Made by a program: the position numbers and the translations under genes | Notes under the pieces: generated by a model | The model's input: the letters and a program-made list of their open reading frames with translations, nothing else | What the model was told of the DNA's origin: nothing | The model's database searches: none | Shown here: piece by piece, positions 16,510 to 23,899 of the stretch | Layout of the letters: each line of letters begins with the position of its first letter | Position numbering within the stretch: position 1 is the stretch's first letter | From: an uncultured Clostridia bacterium | GTDB taxonomy: Bacteria > Bacillota > Clostridia > Oscillospirales > Acutalibacteraceae | Assembly (NCBI GenBank): GCA_947572385.1 | Contig: CANPBX010000002.1 | Span: 1-64,000 of the forward strand | Length of the DNA stretch: 64,000 bases | Direction: 5' to 3'

Positions 16510-17496
16510 TTAAACGTCTCCCTGCCGCAGGCCAGCACAGTAAAATGTGAGCAGCAGGCCGGAATTCCCGTTGCGCTCCAGCATTTGCAAGGCCTCGTCG
16601 GTGAGCTCCTTCATAGCCATGAGCCGCCGCTGGGAAAAACCCCGCAGGGCCTCCGCAGCCTCCGGGGCTCCGCCCAGCAGGGAGCTCCCGCCGGCGTTGA
16701 GAACAAAGGCGTCCCGGAATATCAAACTCAGCCTCCCGAGAGTCTCGCCGAAGAGGGCCCTGTCCCTCTGCAGCGGGGCCGCCGCCTTTAGGAGCTTATG
16801 CCCCGGGCCGCTTATAGCCGAGACCATCTCACCGGCGATCATAAACGCCCGGGTCGCTTCCGACCCATCCATGGCCTCCTGCATCCGGCCCAGGTTCCCT
16901 CCCAGGCGTCTGGAGAGCTCCAGCGCCGCATCCGGCTCCACTCCTTTTTTTTCGCTGAGCCAGCCTGCGGCCTCACCTATCTCCGGCGGGTAAAGGCTAA
17001 ATATCTGCGTGCGGGAGCGTATAGTGGGCAGGACCGCCTCAACTGTCGGGCACAGCAGTATAAACACCGCGCTGTCCGGAGGCTCCTCTATGAGCTTCAG
17101 GAGCTTATTCTGGGCAGCTACAGCTGTCTTTGAAGCATTTCCCGAAAGCCGCACGATATAGACATTATGCTGCGCCTCCTCGGGCATTCGGTAGGCGTCC
17201 TCAAGCATGGCCCTCGCCGCGTCCACACCTAGATCCCCCGAGGCCCCGCCGCCTTCCACCGTCCTGATATCAGGATGGCTCCCGGCGTCCGCCCTTATAC
17301 AGCTGGGGCATATCCCACACGGCGCGTGCTCCTTGTCCCTGCACACAAGGGACTTTGCAATAAGGGCGGCAAGGGTCCGCTTGCCGGTCCCCCTCTCCCC
17401 CGCAAAAAGCAGGGCATGGGGAAAACGCCCGGCGGAAAAGGCTCGGGACAGGGCCTCTTTCACCGGGGCGTTTCCTAAAAATCCCGGAAATTCCAT
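16510..17496 (-). CDS. holB: DNA polymerase III delta-prime subunit
   Basis: The 328-residue AAA+ clamp-loader subunit has a Walker A-like loop (GERGTGKRT, about 33-41), a CGICPSC zinc segment and the NKLLKLIEEPP helix followed by TIRSRTQ. Delta-prime works with the gamma/tau and delta subunits to load the beta sliding clamp. Its ATG overlaps the darA stop by one base (TGATG). The position between darA and ricT is conserved in Firmicutes. Confidence 0.95.
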   Translation of the reverse strand: MEFPGFLGNAPVKEALSRAFSAGRFPHALLFAGERGTGKRTLAALIAKSLVCRDKEHAPCGICPSCIRADAGSHPDIRTVEGGGASGDLGVDAARAMLEDAYRMPEEAQHNVYIVRLSGNASKTAVAAQNKLLKLIEEPPDSAVFILLCPTVEAVLPTIRSRTQIFSLYPPEIGEAAGWLSEKKGVEPDAALELSRRLGGNLGRMQEAMDGSEATRAFMIAGEMVSAISGPGHKLLKAAAPLQRDRALFGETLGRLSLIFRDAFVLNAGGSSLLGGAPEAAEALRGFSQRRLMAMKELTDEALQMLERNGNSGLLLTFYCAGLRQGDV

Positions 17497-17819
17497 CAGA
17501 CCTTCTCGAAACGGTCCACGTTCAGCACAAAGATCGTGGAGCCGCCCACGGTAACCTCGACCGGGAAGGAGGAGTACATACCCACCTCCATTGTGGAGGA
17601 GTGGGGTACGATCTGGGTGCGGCGGCTGCTGTACTTGGAGATTATGCCGATAACATCATCCACCTTCTCATCGTCCACGCCGGAGATAAAGGTGGTGTTG
17701 CCTGCCATCAGAAAGCCGCCGGTGGTGGCAAGCTTCGTGACGGAAAAGCCCTCACGGGTCAGGGCCGAGGACACGGCGCCGCTGTCGTCGTTGCTGACGA
17801 TTGCAAGGATAAGTTTCAT
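17496..17819 (-). CDS. darA: Cyclic-di-AMP receptor, PII-like
   Basis: The 107-residue PII-like protein matches the DarA/PstA (YaaQ) family across its length, from MKLILAIVSNDDSGAV through TTGGFLMAGNTTFISGV to the basic RRTQIVPHS segment. These proteins bind the second messenger c-di-AMP; the downstream target is not settled. It heads the darA-holB-ricT run. Confidence 0.95.
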   Translation of the reverse strand: MKLILAIVSNDDSGAVSSALTREGFSVTKLATTGGFLMAGNTTFISGVDDEKVDDVIGIISKYSSRRTQIVPHSSTMEVGMYSSFPVEVTVGGSTIFVLNVDRFEKV

Positions 17820-17909
17820 AATAGAGCTCCCCTTTCTGGTATAGAGGTCATTTTCATCTATTTTACCATAAACCCGGGGGAAAATCTAGTCCCAATCAGA
17901 AATTTAACA

Positions 17910-18638
17910 TCAATTTACTCCACAGGCAAGCAGCTCGGCCTTCTCCCGGCTCATCCCGGAGTATTTCACCATCAGGCCCACCACCTGCCGCTGGCGCTGG
18001 CGGGCCAGGTCCGGGTTTTCATTGAGGTCGTATACAGATGGGGCGTTGGGGATGCCCGCGAGCAGCGTGGATTCATAATCCGTCATCTCAGAGGGGGCCT
18101 TGTCAAAGTATGTGCGGCTGGCCTCCCCCACGCTGTAGCAGCCGCTGCCAAAGTAAATGCTGTTTACATACAGCTCCAGTATCTCCTCCTTGGAGAGCTT
18201 GCTCTCCAGGGCCCATGCCATGAACACCTCTGCGACCTTCCTGGTGAGCTCCTTCTCCTGGGTGAAGTATAAATTCTTCGCCAGCTGCTGTGTGATCGTG
18301 CTGCCGCCCTCCACAAAGGACATGGCCTTTATGTCATTATACACCGCCCGGCCTATGGCTATATAGTCTACGCCGCCGTGCTCATAAAACCTATGGTCCT
18401 CAGCGGCGATAACTGCGTCCAGATATGTGTCCGGCAGCTGTGAGAGCTCTGTAAAGCTGTCCTTTGAGCGTATCTCTCCGACTGCAGTCATAATGGGCTT
18501 CTGTTCCAGGGCCCCGGTGTAAATATAGTAGCCCTTTAGGGTAACGCCCCCGGCGGCCACAATGCATACGGCAAAGAATATCAAAATTATATTGCGGGTC
18601 ATTTTAAGTGCTGCGTGTTTCTTTTTTATTGCGGTCAT
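17910..18638 (-). CDS. Monofunctional peptidoglycan glycosyltransferase (GT51)
   Basis: The 242-residue membrane-anchored protein has one N-terminal transmembrane helix (about 14-36) and a GT51 domain with AAEDHRFYEHGG (catalytic Glu) and EGGSTITQQLAKN, then KEEILELYVNSIYFG and YESTLLAGIPNAPS. It polymerises lipid II into glycan strands. There is no transpeptidase domain. The start is at MTAIKKKH because GGGAG lies 8 nt upstream; a start 18 nt earlier is possible. Confidence 0.92.
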   Translation of the reverse strand: MTAIKKKHAALKMTRNIILIFFAVCIVAAGGVTLKGYYIYTGALEQKPIMTAVGEIRSKDSFTELSQLPDTYLDAVIAAEDHRFYEHGGVDYIAIGRAVYNDIKAMSFVEGGSTITQQLAKNLYFTQEKELTRKVAEVFMAWALESKLSKEEILELYVNSIYFGSGCYSVGEASRTYFDKAPSEMTDYESTLLAGIPNAPSVYDLNENPDLARQRQRQVVGLMVKYSGMSREKAELLACGVN

Positions 18639-18748
18639 TGCAAGGACTCCCTTCATTTTTGATGGCTATATTCTATCAGGCCTTCCTTGCGAAATTCTTA
18701 CGGAAATTCTTTCGGATTATTTGCCGTGTCTTACATCTTCTGTAAGGT

Positions 18749-19771
18749 TTACTTTTTTAACAGGAAAATGCCCGCCTTCTTGCCAGAAACAAGTATGTCG
18801 TACCTCTCGGCAAGCATAAGCTCCGGAGTGCCATTCAGCGCATGAAGCAGCGCCTCCTTTGCCGCAGTCAGCAGGACGATACAGCCGCCGGGCTTCAGGC
18901 ATTGGGACATCCCCATAAGCGTCCTTGAGTAAAACTCGTCAATGGACATGCCTACCTCCTGATATATCCCCCAGGGAGGGTCGGTTATAAATGCGTCCAC
19001 TGTCCCGGGCACAAAGGCCTCTGTGAGCTTTAGGGCATCTTGTCCTTTTATATGCACATTCTTCCGGCGTGGGAGCTTCCGGCGGGAAGATCCCACCATC
19101 CTGCTGTCTGTGTCAAAGGCAAAGATCTCAGCGAAGGGAAAGCGCTTGCACCGCTGAAGCGGTATGGCCCCGTGGCCGCAGAAGGGGTCAACGATTATAT
19201 CCCCGGGCTTTGGCTCCGAGAGCCAGCAGAGCATATAGCACAGCTCCGGGTGCAGTTCTCCGGCGGCGAGAAGCTTGTCATAGGACTTATGCCGCGTAAG
19301 GCGTTTTAGAAGCCACCCCTGTCCATCGGCCCGGACCATGGCCCAGAACTCACTGTCCGGCAGGGAACGGTCGAGCTTCAGGCCGCTCTCAATGCGAAGC
19401 CTGTCCTCCACGGCGCCCCGGGCCTTCTTTGGCACGGAGACAAGCTGCCCGCAGCAGGAGCTGACCAGCCGGAATGTGCGGGCGCCCTTGGGATTGTCCC
19501 GGCAGGCAGGCCAGTCGGCGGGGGCGCCTGGTACAGCGCGGAGAAATCCCGCAAGTCCCTCGGGGTCGGGCGCGGCAGGAGCGGTGTACAGCACCCGGAA
19601 GATATTATTAAAGCAAAACAGATTCAAGTCGCTGTATGGCACGGATGTGGTAAAGTCCACAGAGCCTCCGGACAGGATGGGGCCCTCCAAGTCCTTCAGC
19701 CTTCGGCCCAGTATTTTTGCGCAGAGCTCCTCCGCCCCGGGGACGCACAGGCCAAGATAGCGGTATTTCAT
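18749..19771 (-). CDS. TRM11-like RNA N2-guanine methyltransferase family protein
   Basis: The 340-residue methyltransferase has the VDPFCGHGAIPLQ SAM-binding motif and the catalytic TDPPWG motif expected of guanine-N2 tRNA/rRNA methylases, with a variable N-terminal half that may hold a THUMP-like RNA-binding region. The start MKYRYLGL has AGGAGG 7 nt upstream. It is divergent from a DtxR-type regulator gene across a short AT-rich promoter region with an inverted repeat. The exact RNA target is unknown. Confidence 0.82.
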   Translation of the reverse strand: MKYRYLGLCVPGAEELCAKILGRRLKDLEGPILSGGSVDFTTSVPYSDLNLFCFNNIFRVLYTAPAAPDPEGLAGFLRAVPGAPADWPACRDNPKGARTFRLVSSCCGQLVSVPKKARGAVEDRLRIESGLKLDRSLPDSEFWAMVRADGQGWLLKRLTRHKSYDKLLAAGELHPELCYMLCWLSEPKPGDIIVDPFCGHGAIPLQRCKRFPFAEIFAFDTDSRMVGSSRRKLPRRKNVHIKGQDALKLTEAFVPGTVDAFITDPPWGIYQEVGMSIDEFYSRTLMGMSQCLKPGGCIVLLTAAKEALLHALNGTPELMLAERYDILVSGKKAGIFLLKK

Positions 19772-19789
19772 ATGAGATCCTCCTGAAGC

Positions 19790-19818
19790 TTGAAATATGT
19801 ATGGAGATATACTATAAT
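19790..19818 (+). promoter_or_regulatory. Predicted promoter of the DtxR-type gene
   Basis: TTGAAA (19790-19795) and TATAAT (19813-19818) are at 17-bp spacing, about 45 bp before the start codon. Confidence 0.8.
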
Positions 19819-19835
19819 AATATAGACAGTATATC
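19806..19835. promoter_or_regulatory. Inverted repeat over the DtxR promoter
   Basis: GATATACT (19806-19813) and AGTATATC (19828-19835) are perfect 8-bp arms spanning the -10. This is a candidate autoregulatory site. It does not match the MntR box I remember, so binding is unproven. Confidence 0.5.
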
Positions 19836-19862
19836 ACATAAGCAGAGAGGATGGGAGCCCCA

Positions 19863-20228
19863 GTGAAAAAAATTCAGGAATCTGCGGAAAATTATCTTGA
19901 GACTATACTTATACTCTACGAGCGAAAGGGCGCTGTGCGCTCCATTGACATAGCGTCTGAGATGGAGTTCAGCAAGCCCAGCGTCAGCGTTGCCATGAAG
20001 CACCTGCGGGAGAGGGGCTGCATAACCGTGGACCAGGATGGATATATCACCCTCACTGAGGAGGGCCGTTCCATAGCAGAAGGGGTATATGAACGGCACC
20101 TGCTCTTTACCCGCTGGCTCACCTCCCTTGGCGTGCCGGATGACGTGGCGGCAGAGGACGCCTGCAGGATAGAGCATGTAATAAGCGAGGAGACATTCAG
20201 GGCCATCCAGAAGCACGTGGACGGATAA
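19863..20228 (+). CDS. DtxR/MntR-family metal-dependent regulator
   Basis: The protein of about 121 residues begins VKKIQESAENYLETILILYE and has an N-terminal winged helix (SIDIASEMEFSKPSVSVAMKHL) and a dimerisation/metal segment (ERHLLFTRWL...EDACRIEHVISEE), where E, H and E residues sit where DtxR proteins bind Mn or Fe. It lacks the SH3-like third domain, as in MntR. I chose the GTG at 19863, with GGGAG 5 nt upstream. The ATG at 19851 has its AGAGAGG directly abutting and seems too close, but it cannot be excluded. No metal transporter gene is adjacent. Confidence 0.88.
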   Translation: MKKIQESAENYLETILILYERKGAVRSIDIASEMEFSKPSVSVAMKHLRERGCITVDQDGYITLTEEGRSIAEGVYERHLLFTRWLTSLGVPDDVAAEDACRIEHVISEETFRAIQKHVDG

Positions 20229-20281
20229 GGCCGCACCTCCTTTTGCGCCCGGGCATAGACTGGGTAGAAGGAGGTGAGCGC

Positions 20282-20848
20282 TTGCCTATAAGAATTTTTA
20301 TAGACCAGGGCCATAACCCCAGCGGCGTCAACGCCGGGGCAGAGGGCAACGGGCTTCGGGAACAGGACGTGACCTATGTGGTGGGCCAGTCCCTTGCGGG
20401 AATGCTTCGGGACGATCCCCGCTTTGTCGTAAGGCTCTCAAGGAATACCCCCACCGAGAGCCTGGGCACCAGCAACAGCACAAGCCTTGCCGCCCGGGTG
20501 CGCATGGCGAACTCCTGGCCCGCCAACTATTTTATCAGCATACACTGCAACTCAAACCCTAACCCGGCTATCAACGGCTCCGAGGTATATGTGTACCAGG
20601 AGGGCACCCAGGCTTTCTGGCTGGGGCAGCACATCATACAGGGACTCGTGCAGGAGGCTGGCACCAGGGATAACGGCGTGCGGGTAAATTCCTCGCTGTA
20701 TGTGCTCAGAAGGACCACCATGCCCGCGGTGCTGGTGGAGCTTGGGTATCTGTCGAACCCCGGGGACGCCATGAAGCTGCGGGACGACCCAAGGTCCTTC
20801 GCCCGGGGCATCTATCAGGGTATGCTCAGCTATTTTGGGTTTACCTAA
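20282..20848 (+). CDS. N-acetylmuramoyl-L-alanine amidase (Amidase_3), no signal peptide
   Basis: The 188-residue zinc amidase cleaves the MurNAc to L-Ala bond. Zinc ligands and catalytic residues are visible: His11 (IDQGHNPSG), Glu27, His88 (SIHCN) and a C-terminal Glu in LVELGYLSN. The start is the TTG at 20282: AAGGAGG lies 8 nt upstream, while a reading from 20243 has no such site. There is no signal peptide or wall-binding domain, which resembles mother-cell lysis amidases such as CwlC and suggests a sporulation role or release by lysis. Confidence 0.9.
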   Translation: MPIRIFIDQGHNPSGVNAGAEGNGLREQDVTYVVGQSLAGMLRDDPRFVVRLSRNTPTESLGTSNSTSLAARVRMANSWPANYFISIHCNSNPNPAINGSEVYVYQEGTQAFWLGQHIIQGLVQEAGTRDNGVRVNSSLYVLRRTTMPAVLVELGYLSNPGDAMKLRDDPRSFARGIYQGMLSYFGFT

Positions 20849-20860
20849 GGCGCGCAAAAC

Positions 20861-20900
20861 AAAAAGCTTATCCCCTCATCACTGGGGGGATAGGCTTTTT
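20861..20900. terminator. Bidirectional terminator between amidase and small-protein operon
   Basis: AAAAAGC-T-TATCCCC pairs with GGGGATA-GGCTTTTT around a short loop, with A and T runs on both sides. It can end the amidase mRNA and the convergent trio mRNA. Confidence 0.9.
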
Positions 20901-20929
20901 ATTGGGAGTGACGAAAACTTATTGTCTCT

Positions 20930-21082
20930 TTAGCGGGCCATGGGGGACAGCACCCAGAACATAGCCCGTTCCTTCTGGCCTGTTACCTGGAACGCGCCGG
21001 CCCTCTCCTGCACGAAGCGCTCATAATTTTCCACCTGGCGGCGGTTCATTGTATCGCGGATGATATTGTTGATCTTTTTCAT
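20930..21082 (-). CDS. Small protein of tandem paralog trio, copy A (50 aa)
   Basis: The 50-residue ORF begins MKKINNIIRDTMNRRQ and has the family core QERAGAFQVT followed by GQKERAMFW near its C-terminus. AAAGGAG lies 9 nt before the ATG. The core matches copy B with five synonymous and only three amino-acid-changing codons in 19, the pattern expected of a selected protein. There is no signal peptide or hydrophobic segment; the protein is probably cytoplasmic and helical. It is the last gene of the trio before the terminator. I do not recognise the family and assign no function. Confidence 0.82.
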   Translation of the reverse strand: MKKINNIIRDTMNRRQVENYERFVQERAGAFQVTGQKERAMFWVLSPMAR

Positions 21083-21155
21083 GGTGATATCTCCTTTCAG
21101 GCTGTATCTATTTTACTTCAGTTACTTCATTTTATCTTGATTTCACTTGCGGCTT

Positions 21156-21314
21156 TCAGGCGTTCATAGACCAGAACATGGCCTGCTCCTTCTGCCCTGT
21201 GACCTGGAAGACTCCGGCCTTCTCCTGGATGAATCGCTCATAGCTCTCGCTCTGGCGGCGGGTAACGGACTCACGGATGTTCTCGATGATGCTCTTCTTA
21301 TGATCGTATTTCAT
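21156..21314 (-). CDS. Small protein of tandem paralog trio, copy B (52 aa)
   Basis: The 52-residue ORF begins MKYDHKKSIIENIRE and has the family core QEKAGVFQVT followed by GQKEQAMFW, ending SMNA. AAAGGAG lies 8 nt upstream of the ATG; a longer in-frame reading would start inside the spacer without a ribosome site. Spacing to copies A and C is 73 and 63 bp with no terminator between, so the three genes are probably cotranscribed. Family and function unrecognised. Confidence 0.85.
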   Translation of the reverse strand: MKYDHKKSIIENIRESVTRRQSESYERFIQEKAGVFQVTGQKEQAMFWSMNA

Positions 21315-21377
21315 AATTATCTCTCCTTTGAATTTATAAATATTTTCCAAAAAATGTGTAAACGCTTTGTAAAGTTA

Positions 21378-21557
21378 CTACCGGGCCAGCAGACTCTGAC
21401 TCCAGAACATCGCCTGTTCCTTAGTCTCGGTCACCTGAAACACTCCGGCCCTCTCCTGCATGAACTGCTCAAAGCTCTCGGCCTGACGGTGAGCCATATA
21501 TATGTGGTTTAGGGCGTTCCTTCCGGTCTTCATGATGTTGTTAATGCTGTTCTTCAT
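21378..21557 (-). CDS. Small protein of tandem paralog trio, copy C (59 aa)
   Basis: The 59-residue ORF begins MKNSINNIMKTGRNALN and has the core QERAGVFQVT followed by ETKEQAMFW, ending SQSLLAR. GAGGAG lies about 8 nt upstream of the ATG. It is the promoter-proximal and most divergent member, with about 8 extra N-terminal residues and E-T replacing G-Q in the core. Upstream lie two copies of a 16-bp promoter element, the distal one a perfect consensus promoter, so the operon should be strongly transcribed. Function unknown. Confidence 0.82.
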   Translation of the reverse strand: MKNSINNIMKTGRNALNHIYMAHRQAESFEQFMQERAGVFQVTETKEQAMFWSQSLLAR

Positions 21558-21609
21558 ATAAAACTCTCCTCTCAGTATTTGTGCTTTCCGTGTTTCTCTT
21601 GAGCTGTGG

Positions 21610-21728
21610 CTATATTATAAATCAAACGCTTGTCGGGTTCAGCCCTCAATTCCGCAATAAGTGTTGAGTTTATAATTCTGTTCTCTGGAGCTTTCTGTCC
21701 CCGACCTTGTGACTATATTATAAATCAA
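21610..21728. repeat. 16-bp promoter element repeated 103 bp apart
   Basis: CTATATTATAAATCAA occurs exactly at 21610-21625 and 21713-21728. On the minus strand each copy carries TATAAT with a TTGATT just before it. The distal copy has a TTGACA at 17 bp; the proximal copy has only CTGAAC there. The pair may be tandem promoters or repeated binding sites for a regulator. Confidence 0.75.
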
Positions 21729-21745
21729 GTTTATAAAGTTGTCAA
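21717..21745 (-). promoter_or_regulatory. Predicted promoter of the small-protein trio
   Basis: On the minus strand TTGACA (21745-21740) and TATAAT (21722-21717) match both consensus hexamers exactly at 17-bp spacing. The mRNA would start near 21710, giving a leader of about 150 nt before copy C. Confidence 0.85.
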
Positions 21746-21812
21746 GGGTTTTTATAAAGAAATTTTCAAAAATTTTTGCAAATTTATAAATACACAAAAT
21801 ATCCGTCTCCGC

Positions 21813-21841
21813 TTGACAATACCCGCCAGCCATGGTATACT
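21813..21841 (+). promoter_or_regulatory. Predicted promoter of the leuA leader
   Basis: TTGACA (21813-21818) and TATACT (21836-21841) are at 17-bp spacing, with the T-box leader starting just downstream. Confidence 0.85.
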
Positions 21842-21847
21842 AATTAT

Positions 21848-22137
21848 GCATAATATCCTCAAAAACTGTGACGGGAAGAAATCGGTGCTTCCGGCCTTTC
21901 AGAGAGCCTGCGGACGGTGCGAGCAGGCAGCAGGACCGCCGCGTATACTGTTCCCCGAGTTGCCGCGCCCAACGCCCCATATGGGGTCAGTAAGTGCCGC
22001 CGTGTGGCGTCGTTACCCGCCCGGCCTTGTCAGAGGCACTGAGCAGTAAGAGCGGCCTGGCTGCTTTTACGAAATCCTGGGTGGTACCGCGAGTTTTTCG
22101 CCCCGGGCGCTTTGTAAAAAGCGTTCGGGGCTTTTCA
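21848..22137 (+). promoter_or_regulatory. T-box leader (tRNA-Leu sensing) of leuA
   Basis: The T-box core TGGGTGGTACCGCG lies at 22078-22091, preceded by about 230 nt of GC-rich structured leader with a long Stem I region, and followed by a terminator. The TGGT bulge would pair with an A discriminator base, as in tRNA-Leu. The leucine specificity is inferred from the downstream gene; I did not identify the specifier codon. Confidence 0.9.
22099..22136 (+). terminator. Leader terminator of the leuA T-box
   Basis: GCCCCG and CGCTTT pair with AAGCG and CGGGGC in a stem ending in T4. It lies between the T-box and the leuA ribosome site. Confidence 0.85.
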
Positions 22138-22191
22138 TTTCCCCCGGAGAACTACCAATCAATATTATATTTATAGAAAGAAGGATTTTAA

Positions 22192-23871
22192 ATGAACCTT
22201 GGCTACCGCAAATACAGACCCTTCGAGCCCATAAAGCTTCCCGAGCGCACCTGGCCCGACAAGGCCATCACCAAGGCCCCGGCTTGGTGCAGCGTCGACC
22301 TGCGCGACGGCAACCAGGCCCTTATCAACCCCATGAATCTGGAGCAGAAGCTGGAGTTTTTCCGGCTCTTATGCGATATCGGCTTTAAGGAGATAGAGAT
22401 TGGCTTCCCCTCTGCCTCTGAAACAGAGTACGAGATACTGCGCACCCTTATCGATCAGGGCCTTATCCCGGACGACGTAACTATCCAGGTGCTTGTCCAG
22501 GCGAGGGAACACCTTATCAGGAAGACCTTTGAGGCCATAGACGGCGCAAAGAATGTAATAGTCCACTTCTACAACTCCACCTCCACCCTCCAGCGCCGTG
22601 TTGTGTTCAACACCGATATGCATGGGGTCATAGATATTGCTGTGAACGGCGCAAAGCTTATCCGCAAGCTCACCGAGGAGATCACCGCCAACTCCGATAT
22701 AAATATAAGGTATGAGTACTCCCCCGAGAGCTTTTCCGGCACAGAGATGGACAACGCCGTGCTTATCTGCGACAGGGTGCTTGAGGAGCTGGGCGCGACC
22801 CCGGATAATAAGGTCATAATAAACCTTCCCAACACCGTGGAGATGTGCACCCCCAACACCTACGCCGACCAGATAGAGTATTGCTGCAGTCACATGAAGC
22901 ATAGGGACAGCGCCATTATAAGCCTGCACCCCCATAACGACCGGGGCACTGCCACCGCCGCCACAGAGCTTGGGATAATGGCCGGGGCCGAGCGGGTGGA
23001 GGGCACCATCTTCGGCAACGGCGAACGCACCGGCAACTCTGATATTATGAACCTTGCCATGAACATGTATTCACAGGGAGTCGATCCTGAGCTTGATTTC
23101 AGCCATATGAACCACATTAGAGAGGTTTACGAGCGCTGTACTGAGCTGAATGTACATCCCAGGCACCCCTACGCGGGACAGCTTGTGTTCACAGCCTTCA
23201 GCGGATCCCACCAGGATGCAATAAATAAAGGCGTCAACGCCATGCAGAAGGAGCAGAACCCCTACTGGGAGGTGCCCTACCTGCCCATAGACCCTGCGGA
23301 CCTGGGGCGCCAGTATGAGCCCATAGTGCGCATAAACAGCCAGTCCGGCAAGGGCGGCGCAGCTTTTGTGATGCACCAGAGCTTCGGTTATGTGCTCCCG
23401 AAGGCCATGCACCCGGAATTCGGCAAGCTTGTGAAAAAGGTCTGTGACGAGAAGGGCCGGGAGATAAGCGCCCAGGAGGTCTTTGATATCTTTAAGAACG
23501 AGTATCTGGACGTGCATGAGCCCTACGACCTTATCAGCTATAAAATATTCGAGGAGGACGGCGGCGACGGCAAGGTCATAGTTGACTTTGAGGGCACTAT
23601 CCGCCACGACGAGATGACCCGTGCCGTCTCCGGCAAGGGCAACGGTCCTATCGACGCCTTCTTCAGCGCCATAAAAGCCGTTGGCCTTGAGCACTACGAG
23701 TTTGTCAGCTACAGCGAGCACGCCATCTCCGGGGGCGCTGACTCCCAGGCAGTCTCATACATTGAGCTTGAGCATGAGGGGGAGAGGCTATTCGGCGTCG
23801 GCGTAGACAGCAATATCAGCATTGCCTCTATTAAGGGGATGATCTGCGCCATTAACCGCAATCTTCGCTGA
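22192..23871 (+). CDS. leuA: 2-isopropylmalate synthase
   Basis: LeuA condenses acetyl-CoA with 2-oxoisovalerate, the first committed step of leucine synthesis. The 559-residue protein has the DRE-TIM metallolyase start motif (SVDLRDGNQALINP), the HPHNDRGTATAA metal-ligand motif, a linker, and a C-terminal LeuA allosteric domain (IDAFFSAIKAVGLEHYEF through IASIKGMICAINR). It resembles the longer actinobacterial-type LeuA. AAGGA lies 6 nt upstream of the ATG. Feedback by leucine is expected at the protein level, and tRNA-Leu charging controls the leader. Confidence 0.97.
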   Translation: MNLGYRKYRPFEPIKLPERTWPDKAITKAPAWCSVDLRDGNQALINPMNLEQKLEFFRLLCDIGFKEIEIGFPSASETEYEILRTLIDQGLIPDDVTIQVLVQAREHLIRKTFEAIDGAKNVIVHFYNSTSTLQRRVVFNTDMHGVIDIAVNGAKLIRKLTEEITANSDINIRYEYSPESFSGTEMDNAVLICDRVLEELGATPDNKVIINLPNTVEMCTPNTYADQIEYCCSHMKHRDSAIISLHPHNDRGTATAATELGIMAGAERVEGTIFGNGERTGNSDIMNLAMNMYSQGVDPELDFSHMNHIREVYERCTELNVHPRHPYAGQLVFTAFSGSHQDAINKGVNAMQKEQNPYWEVPYLPIDPADLGRQYEPIVRINSQSGKGGAAFVMHQSFGYVLPKAMHPEFGKLVKKVCDEKGREISAQEVFDIFKNEYLDVHEPYDLISYKIFEEDGGDGKVIVDFEGTIRHDEMTRAVSGKGNGPIDAFFSAIKAVGLEHYEFVSYSEHAISGGADSQAVSYIELEHEGERLFGVGVDSNISIASIKGMICAINRNLR

Positions 23872-23899
23872 TAAAAATCTGCTTTGAGGGGAGATCATA

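Noticed and set aside
20930..21557. CRISPR-like interpretation of the repeated minus-strand segments
   Set aside because: The repeats are about 60-90 nt of coding sequence with third-position differences and unequal spacing, not short identical repeats with uniform spacers.
21639..21833. 64-codon minus-strand frame in the AT-rich gap before leuA
   Set aside because: It crosses the consensus promoter of the small-protein trio, is I/N/K/F-rich from AT-rich DNA and has no ribosome site.
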